DNA from: Streptomyces sp. MMG1533
Lineage (GTDB): Bacteria > Actinomycetota > Actinomycetes > Streptomycetales > Streptomycetaceae
Reading direction: 5' to 3'
Assembly: GCF_001279775.1 (NCBI RefSeq)
Contig: NZ_LGDG01000053.1
Span: forward strand, 1 to 9,973
DNA: 9,973 nt
Each line of letters opens with the position of its first letter. The first letter of the stretch is position 1. The notes under the pieces are model-generated. The model saw only the letters and a program-made list of their open reading frames with translations, did no database searches and was not told the origin of the DNA. This document shows positions 5,546 to 9,973 of this stretch, one piece after another. Both the position numbers and the translations under genes were made by a program.

Positions 5546-6447
5546 GATGTGCCCTTCTCAGTTCTCGGCTGTGCTGTACGTACGATCACACTCGGTGCGG
5601 CGGGCAACCGGAGGTCGCCCTCCACGGAAATGGCGGTCCGGATGCCGTAGTTCTCCTGCAGGGCATGGAGATAGAGCCCGTCGGCGCTGTTCTGGAACCT
5701 GGTGCTCAACCGCTTGCCGTCCCCCACGGCCAGCACCGTGTACGGCGGAACAAGCGGCCTGTTGTCGACCAGTATCGCGTCACCCGCGGCCCTGATCGCC
5801 GACAGCGCCGTCAACCGCTGCCCGTTGATCGACACGGCCTCGGCACCCGACGCCCACAGTCCGTTGACCACCCGCTGCATGTCGCGGTCGCGCACGCGCC
5901 CGGTGTCGGAGAACCCGGAGGTCTCGCGCGGGTCGCCATCACCGCCGGTGCTGGCTTCTTTGGCGTCGTCCACGACCAGCTTCACGCCAGGGCCGTGTAC
6001 TTCCGTGGCGCCCGACAGAATCCCCACGAGTTCTGCCTGGTCACTGCCACCGCTGTCCCTGAGGGCCGCGCGCTGGCGGGCGCTCACGTCGTCACGCAAC
6101 TCGTCGACGGAATTCTCGAGTTTGTCCGCCGCCTCGGTCTCCCGATCGATGCGGTCGATCAGTTCCTCGCGCTCCTTGGCGACGACCGGAGCCGCGACCC
6201 GGGCCTGGGCGGCTCCGACGGTCACTACCAGAGCCGCGAGCACCAAGCCGGCGGCCAGACCCAGCTTCGCCCGCAGGGTCTTGGGCAGGCCCCCGTCGCC
6301 CGCGGCCTTCTTCCGGGCGGCGGCCTCGGCGTACCCGTCGTCGAGGCTGTGGTCCATGACGTTGGTGAGCAGCGACATGGACGCGTCCGGACGCGAAGGA
6401 GGCGTAGGAGTGCTCCGAACGGGGGGCTGCTGCGGCATGCCGCACAT
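5542..6447 (-). CDS. DUF881 membrane protein, upstream member of the triad
   Basis: Single-pass membrane protein of 301 residues. A Pro-rich tail (1-23) leads to SLLTNVMDHSLDDGYAEAAA, a transmembrane helix at about 63-81 (LGLAAGLVLAALVVTVGAAQ), a predicted coiled coil at about 88-128 and the DUF881 domain from about 138 (VHGPGVKLVVDD, VVNGLWASGAEAVSINGQRL, ILVDNRPLVPPYTVLAVGD). A Gly/Asp/Ser/Thr-rich insert at about 163-186 interrupts the domain. It resembles its downstream paralogue in layout but not closely in sequence, so the two likely form an old paralogous pair. ATG codons at 6447 and 6438, and a third at residue 24, are possible starts. None has a well-placed ribosome binding site; the GGAGG at about 19 nt is too far. 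I take the first. Its stop overlaps the sbp start by GTGA. The counterpart in M. tuberculosis follows pgsA2. Function unknown; a division or envelope role is inferred from context. Confidence 0.87.
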   Translation of the reverse strand: MCGMPQQPPVRSTPTPPSRPDASMSLLTNVMDHSLDDGYAEAAARKKAAGDGGLPKTLRAKLGLAAGLVLAALVVTVGAAQARVAAPVVAKEREELIDRIDRETEAADKLENSVDELRDDVSARQRAALRDSGGSDQAELVGILSGATEVHGPGVKLVVDDAKEASTGGDGDPRETSGFSDTGRVRDRDMQRVVNGLWASGAEAVSINGQRLTALSAIRAAGDAILVDNRPLVPPYTVLAVGDGKRLSTRFQNSADGLYLHALQENYGIRTAISVEGDLRLPAAPSVIVRTAQPRTEKGTS

Positions 6448-6487
6448 CGTCGCACGTCGCGACCACTACCTCCGAATGGCCCCACCG

Positions 6488-6529
6488 GCGTGCCGGACAG
6501 GCCCCCTTGGGGACACTTGTCCGGCACGC
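6488..6529 (-). terminator. Long hairpin after manC
   Basis: GCGTGCCGGACA and TGTCCGGCACGC form perfect 12-bp arms around an 18-nt interior that itself contains a CCCC/GGGG pair. The element starts 16 nt after the manC stop. A smaller palindrome, CAGCGCC-C-GGCGCTG (6547-6561), overlaps that stop. No U-tract is present. It most likely ends manC transcription ahead of the DUF881 triad, though a leader role for the triad cannot be excluded. Confidence 0.7.
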
Positions 6530-6545
6530 ACGCGTGCAGTGGATT

Positions 6546-9041
6546 TCAGCGCCCGGCGCTGTCCACGACCGCCGACCACTCGTCGAGCAGCGCCTGAGCG
6601 GAGGCGTCGTCGGGCCCCTCCGCCCACAGGTGGGTGACCGCTTCCGCCGGGTCCGGCAGCACCATCACCCAGCGCCCGTCGGTCTCCACCACCCGCACCC
6701 CATCAGTGGTGTCCACGAAGCGGTCTCCGGCCGCCTCCACGACCCGTCGCATCACAAGGCCCTTGACGGCCCACGGAGTCGCCAGATCCCGCTTGAGGAC
6801 ATGCGCCCGCGGAATCCGCGCGTCGATCTGGCTGAGCGTGAGCTGCGTCCGCGCCACCAGCCCGATCAGCCGCACAAAGGCCGCCGTGCCGTCGAAGACG
6901 CTGCTGAACTCGGGGATGATGAAGCCGCCCTTGCCATCCCCACCGAAGATCGTCGTCTCGTCGCGACCGACGCGGGTCAGATCGTCCGGAGAAGTGGTCG
7001 TCCACTCCACCTGCGTCCCGTGATACGCCGCCACCTGCTCGGCGATCCTGGTGGTGGTCACCGGCAGCGCGACTCGACCACTGCGCCGCTCCGCGGCCAC
7101 CAGGTCGAGCAGGACGAGCAGCGCACGATCGTCCTCGACGATCCGCCCCTTCTCGTCGACCAGCGACAGCCGCTCACCCACGGGGTCGAACCGCACCCCG
7201 AAGGCGGCGCGCGCGGACGCCACGATCTCTCCCAGCCGCACCAGCCCCGACCGCCGTGCGTCCGCAGACTCGGTGGGCCTGGACTCGTCGAGCCCCGGGT
7301 TGATGGTCAGGGCGTCCACACCGAGCTTGCCGAGCAGGCTGGGCAGCACAAGCCCGGCGCTGCCGTTCGACGCATCGACGACGACCTTGAGTCCGGACTC
7401 GGAAATGCCCGTAGTGTCGACGTTCCGCAGCAGCGACCCGGTGTACGAATCGAAGACACTCGCGGGGAAGTGCAGGTCCCCGATCTCACCCGGGAAGGCC
7501 CGCCGGTACTCCTGCCGCGCGAACACCCGGTCCAGCTTCCGCTGGCTGCCCTGCGAGAGGTCCGCACCCTGTCCGTCGAAGAACATGATGTCCACGGAAT
7601 CCGGAACACCGGGCGTGGTCCGGATCATGATCCCGCCGGCACTACCTCGCGCGGTCTGCTGCCGCGCCACAGGCAGCGGTACGTTCTCCAGGTCGCGTAC
7701 GTCGATGGCGCTGGCCTGCAGAGCGGAGATGACCGCCCGCTTGAGCGCACGAGCACCACGGGAGTGGTCACGGGCCGTCGTGACGGTCGAGCCCTTCTTG
7801 AGCGTGGTCGCGTAGGCGCCGGCGAGACGCACGGCCAGCTCGGGCGTGATCTCCACGTTCAGGATCCCGGACACACCGCGGGCGCCGAAGAGGTGTGCCT
7901 GCCCCCTGGACTCCCAGATCACCGAGGTGTTGACGAACGCACCGGCCTCGATGGTCTTGAACGGGTACACCCGGACATTGCCCTGCACGATCGATTCTTC
8001 ACCGATCAGGCACTCGTCACCGATGACGGCGCCGTCCTCGATCCGAGCCGCGCGCATGATGTCGGTGTTCTTGCCGACGACACAGCCCCGAAGATTGCTG
8101 TGCTGCCCGACGTACACGTTGTCGTGCACGACGGCCTTGTGCAGAAACGCCCCGGTCTTCACGACGACGTTCGAGCCGATGACGGTGTGCTCGCGGATTT
8201 CGGCACCGGCCTCGACCTTGGCGTAGTCACCGATGTACAGCGGTCCACGGAGAACGGCGTCGGGATGTACCTCGGCGCCTTCCGCGACCCACACGCCCGG
8301 GGAGATCTCGAAGCCGTCGAGATCGACGTCGACCTTGCCCTCCAGAACGTCGGCCTGCGCCTTCACATAGCTCTCGTGGGTACCGACGTCCTCCCAGTAG
8401 CCCTCGGCGATATAGCCGTAGATCGGCTTGCCTTCCTTCATCAACTGCGGGAAGACATCGCCGGACCAGTCGACGGAGACATCGGCCTCGACATAGTCGA
8501 ACACCTCGGGCTCCATCACGTAGATGCCCGTGTTCACGGTGTCCGAGAAGACCTGGCCCCAGGTCGGCTTCTCCAGGAAGCGCTCGACCTTGCCCTCCTC
8601 GTCGACGATCGTGATACCGAACTCCAGCGGGTTGGGCACACGCGTCAGACAGACGGTGACCAACGCGCCCTTTTCTTTGTGGAAATTGATGAGCTCGGTG
8701 AGATCGAAGTCGGTCAGGGCATCACCGGAGATGACGAGGAAAGCATCGTCCTTCAACGCCTCCTCGGCGTTCTTGACGCTTCCGGCGGTACCGAGTGGCT
8801 TCTCCTCATTGGCATAGGTGAGCTCCATACCGAGCTCCTCACCGTCACCGAAGTAGTTCTTGACCAGTGAGGCCAGGAACTGGACAGTAACGACGGTCTC
8901 GTTGAGCCCATGCCTTTTGAGCAGCCGCAGAACGTGCTCCATGATCGGCCGGTTGGCCACCGGCAGGAGCGGTTTGGGCATGCTTGAGGTCATGGGGCGA
9001 AGGCGCGTGCCTTCGCCTCCGGCCATCACGACGGCCTTCAT
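6546..9041 (-). CDS. manC: Mannose-1-phosphate guanylyltransferase fused to a phosphomannomutase-like domain
   Basis: Cytoplasmic sugar-nucleotide enzyme of 831 residues, expected to make GDP-mannose from mannose-1-phosphate and GTP for glycolipids and protein or wall glycosylation. The nucleotidyltransferase domain (1-235) is intact: GGEGTRLRP (8-16), MPKPLLPV with Lys23, SGD (105-107), EKP (157-159), NTG (170-172) and YWEDVGT (215-221). A left-handed beta-helix of hexapeptide repeats (about 245-370) follows. The C-terminal 440 residues have the phosphohexomutase fold pattern ([28 protein letters not shown]), but all four active-site loops are altered, so this half is probably not a working mutase. 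The ATG begins the canonical [12 protein letters not shown]; the GAGGAGG lies 11 nt upstream, slightly far. The gene follows cls by 115 bp with no clear promoter. Substrate is inferred from family; glucose-1-phosphate nucleotidyltransferase is the main alternative. Confidence 0.9.
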   Translation of the reverse strand: MKAVVMAGGEGTRLRPMTSSMPKPLLPVANRPIMEHVLRLLKRHGLNETVVTVQFLASLVKNYFGDGEELGMELTYANEEKPLGTAGSVKNAEEALKDDAFLVISGDALTDFDLTELINFHKEKGALVTVCLTRVPNPLEFGITIVDEEGKVERFLEKPTWGQVFSDTVNTGIYVMEPEVFDYVEADVSVDWSGDVFPQLMKEGKPIYGYIAEGYWEDVGTHESYVKAQADVLEGKVDVDLDGFEISPGVWVAEGAEVHPDAVLRGPLYIGDYAKVEAGAEIREHTVIGSNVVVKTGAFLHKAVVHDNVYVGQHSNLRGCVVGKNTDIMRAARIEDGAVIGDECLIGEESIVQGNVRVYPFKTIEAGAFVNTSVIWESRGQAHLFGARGVSGILNVEITPELAVRLAGAYATTLKKGSTVTTARDHSRGARALKRAVISALQASAIDVRDLENVPLPVARQQTARGSAGGIMIRTTPGVPDSVDIMFFDGQGADLSQGSQRKLDRVFARQEYRRAFPGEIGDLHFPASVFDSYTGSLLRNVDTTGISESGLKVVVDASNGSAGLVLPSLLGKLGVDALTINPGLDESRPTESADARRSGLVRLGEIVASARAAFGVRFDPVGERLSLVDEKGRIVEDDRALLVLLDLVAAERRSGRVALPVTTTRIAEQVAAYHGTQVEWTTTSPDDLTRVGRDETTIFGGDGKGGFIIPEFSSVFDGTAAFVRLIGLVARTQLTLSQIDARIPRAHVLKRDLATPWAVKGLVMRRVVEAAGDRFVDTTDGVRVVETDGRWVMVLPDPAEAVTHLWAEGPDDASAQALLDEWSAVVDSAGR

Positions 9042-9156
9042 GTCGGAAGCGTCCTCCTCTAAGAGACGACGGTCTAGCCGACTTCACCCGTCCAGATTGT
9101 CCCGCACTTTTCTGCCGCGGGCCATCGGACCGATAGAGCCGTTGTAATCGGCGAGT

Positions 9157-9765
9157 TCAGTCGGCCATGGCGTCCGCACGAACCAGGCGGCGGACTTGTA
9201 CCACGTAGAGAACTCCTGCCCACCAGTACAGCGTTGTACCCCATCCGGCGAACGCCCATCCGAAAATAGCAGCCAGTGACGCGATCCATCCACTTCCGTC
9301 ACTGAGCAGCAGCAGTGGGAAGGCGTACATCAGGTTGAAGGTGGCGGCCTTGCCCAGGAAGTTCACCTGCGGGGGCGGATAGCCATGGCGTCTGAGGATG
9401 CCCACCATCACCAGCAGAACCAGCTCGCGCGCCAGAAGTGCAGCGGTCAACCAGATTGGCAGAATCTCGCGCCAGGTGAGACCGACCAAAGTCGAAAGAA
9501 TGTAGAGCCGGTCGGCCGCCGGATCCAGGAGCCGGCCGAGGCTGCTGATCTGGTTCCAGCGCCGCGCGAGCTTGCCGTCCAGGTAGTCAGTGACCCCGCT
9601 CAGAGCCAGCACCAGAAGCGCCCACCCGTCACTTTGGGGACCGCCGAACTCAGGCCTGAGGATCAGCCACAGGAAGAGCGGCACGCCGGCGAGCCGCGCC
9701 ATGCTGAGGATGTTGGGGATGGTGAGTACCCGATCCGTCTGGACGCGGGTCTCCTGGACCTCCAC
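9157..9765 (-). CDS. cls: Eukaryote-type cardiolipin synthase (CDP-alcohol phosphatidyltransferase)
   Basis: Integral membrane enzyme of 202 residues. The diagnostic motif DxxDGxxAR-x8-GxxxDxxxD is complete (Asp60, Asp63, Gly64, Ala67, Arg68, Gly77, Asp81, Asp85), with about five or six hydrophobic segments around it. The Streptomyces coelicolor protein in this gene neighbourhood was shown to be a eukaryote-like cardiolipin synthase, joining phosphatidylglycerol with CDP-diacylglycerol and releasing CMP. The M. tuberculosis counterpart is labelled pgsA2, so phosphatidylglycerophosphate synthase is the alternative by family alone. The GTG start has AGGAGG 7 nt upstream and begins EVQETRVQTDRVLTIPNILS. 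An upstream extension to 9921 would run through the rRNA terminator and into the 5S gene and is not real. Only 56 nt separate the start from that terminator; a lone TAAGGT (9807-9812) is a possible -10 without a clear -35. Confidence 0.92.
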   Translation of the reverse strand: MEVQETRVQTDRVLTIPNILSMARLAGVPLFLWLILRPEFGGPQSDGWALLVLALSGVTDYLDGKLARRWNQISSLGRLLDPAADRLYILSTLVGLTWREILPIWLTAALLARELVLLVMVGILRRHGYPPPQVNFLGKAATFNLMYAFPLLLLSDGSGWIASLAAIFGWAFAGWGTTLYWWAGVLYVVQVRRLVRADAMAD

Positions 9766-9821
9766 CCGGGGGCCTCCTGTGGGAAACGAGCCAACGATGC
9801 CCCCTGACCTTACCTCAACGC

Positions 9822-9866
9822 AAAAAAGCTCTGGCTCCTGGGCTGAGTGCCCAAGAGCCAGAGCTC
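9822..9866 (-). terminator. Intrinsic terminator of the rRNA operon
   Basis: On the minus strand a 17-bp stem (9849-9865 with 9827-9843, one U-G wobble) closes a 5-nt loop and runs straight into a run of six T residues. This is a textbook rho-independent terminator placed 9 nt after the 5S rRNA, and the only one in the window with a U-tract. Confidence 0.95.
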
Positions 9867-9874
9867 TAAAAGGA

Positions 9875-9973
9875 GTTCGGCGGCGTCCTACTCTCCCACA
9901 GGGTCCCCCCTGCAGTACCATCGGCGCTGTAAGGCTTAGCTTCCGGGTTCGGAATGTAACCGGGCGTTTCCCT
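9875..9973 (-). rRNA. rrf: 5S ribosomal RNA, 5' end missing
   Basis: The minus strand reads AGGGAAACGCCCGGTTACAT, then CCGAACCCGGAAGCTAAG, then CTGTGGGAGAGTAGGACGCC, the conserved body and 3' arm of actinobacterial 5S rRNA. Of about 119 nt, the first 20 lie beyond the right edge. The 3' end is set at the base expected to close the terminal helix (CCGCCGAAC) and may be off by one or two. The 16S and 23S genes should lie to the right. Confidence 0.96.

Noticed and set aside
5146..6597. 483-codon open frame on the plus strand
   Set aside because: Antisense to sbp and the upstream DUF881 gene, both of which carry family signatures and coupled starts.
6507..8870. 787-codon open frame on the plus strand
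   Set aside because: It is antisense to manC, whose product has clear domain motifs. Long opposite-strand frames arise from the G/C-rich third codon positions, and the translation shows no recognisable domain.
9124..9134. ATCGG-A-CCGAT palindrome between cls and manC as a terminator or operator
   Set aside because: Arms of 5 bp with a 1-nt centre are too short for a hairpin, and such short palindromes are expected by chance.
9766..9921. N-terminal extension of the cardiolipin synthase frame
   Set aside because: It crosses the rRNA terminator and the 5S gene. The GTG at 9765 has a proper AGGAGG and the family's start sequence.

Overview
The window comes from a high-G+C actinomycete, almost certainly Streptomyces or a close relative. 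The evidence is the strong G/C bias at third codon positions, the frequent GTG starts, the 5S rRNA sequence, and a gene order I recognise from Streptomyces and, in outline, from Mycobacterium tuberculosis (Rv1822 to Rv1830). Every supported gene is on the minus strand, so transcription runs from the right edge to the left. The right edge lies inside a 5S rRNA gene and the left edge inside dinB, within a 39-bp repeat. Together with the odd length of 9973 bases, this suggests that the window is a whole draft-assembly contig.

Layout in transcription order (right to left): the 3' part of a 5S rRNA gene and its strong intrinsic terminator (9822-9973); a eukaryote-type cardiolipin synthase of the CDP-alcohol phosphatidyltransferase family (9157-9765); a fused mannose-1-phosphate guanylyltransferase/phosphomannomutase-like protein (6546-9041) followed by a 12-bp-arm hairpin; a DUF881 - Sbp - DUF881 membrane triad (6447 to 4374) joined by two 4-nt GTGA overlaps; a zinc-ribbon/FHA protein of the GarA/OdhI family (3407-4183); the MerR-type regulator FtsR (2627-3364); a DUF151 'bifunctional nuclease' (2067-2540) ending in a hairpin; a second MerR-type regulator related to M. 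tuberculosis Rv1830/ResR (1163-1807) with its own housekeeping-type promoter; and dinB, the translesion DNA polymerase IV (1-1106, 3' end missing), behind a promoter that matches the actinobacterial RecA-independent DNA-damage (PafBC) consensus.

The genes have related themes. Cardiolipin synthase and the GDP-mannose enzyme supply envelope lipid and sugar-nucleotide precursors. The DUF881/Sbp triad resembles the ylxW-ylxX-sbp cluster between divIB and ftsA in Bacillus subtilis, and FtsR activates ftsZ in Corynebacterium, so the middle of the window looks like a cell-division and envelope locus. The GarA-like protein links Ser/Thr kinase signalling to 2-oxoglutarate metabolism in relatives. dinB is a separate DNA-damage unit at the end.

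The least explained items are the coupled DUF881-Sbp-DUF881 module, the phosphomannomutase-like domain whose four active-site loops are all degenerate, the probably leaderless damage-inducible dinB promoter, and two clean palindromes upstream of the ResR-like gene. I saw no mobile element, CRISPR array, tRNA or prophage.
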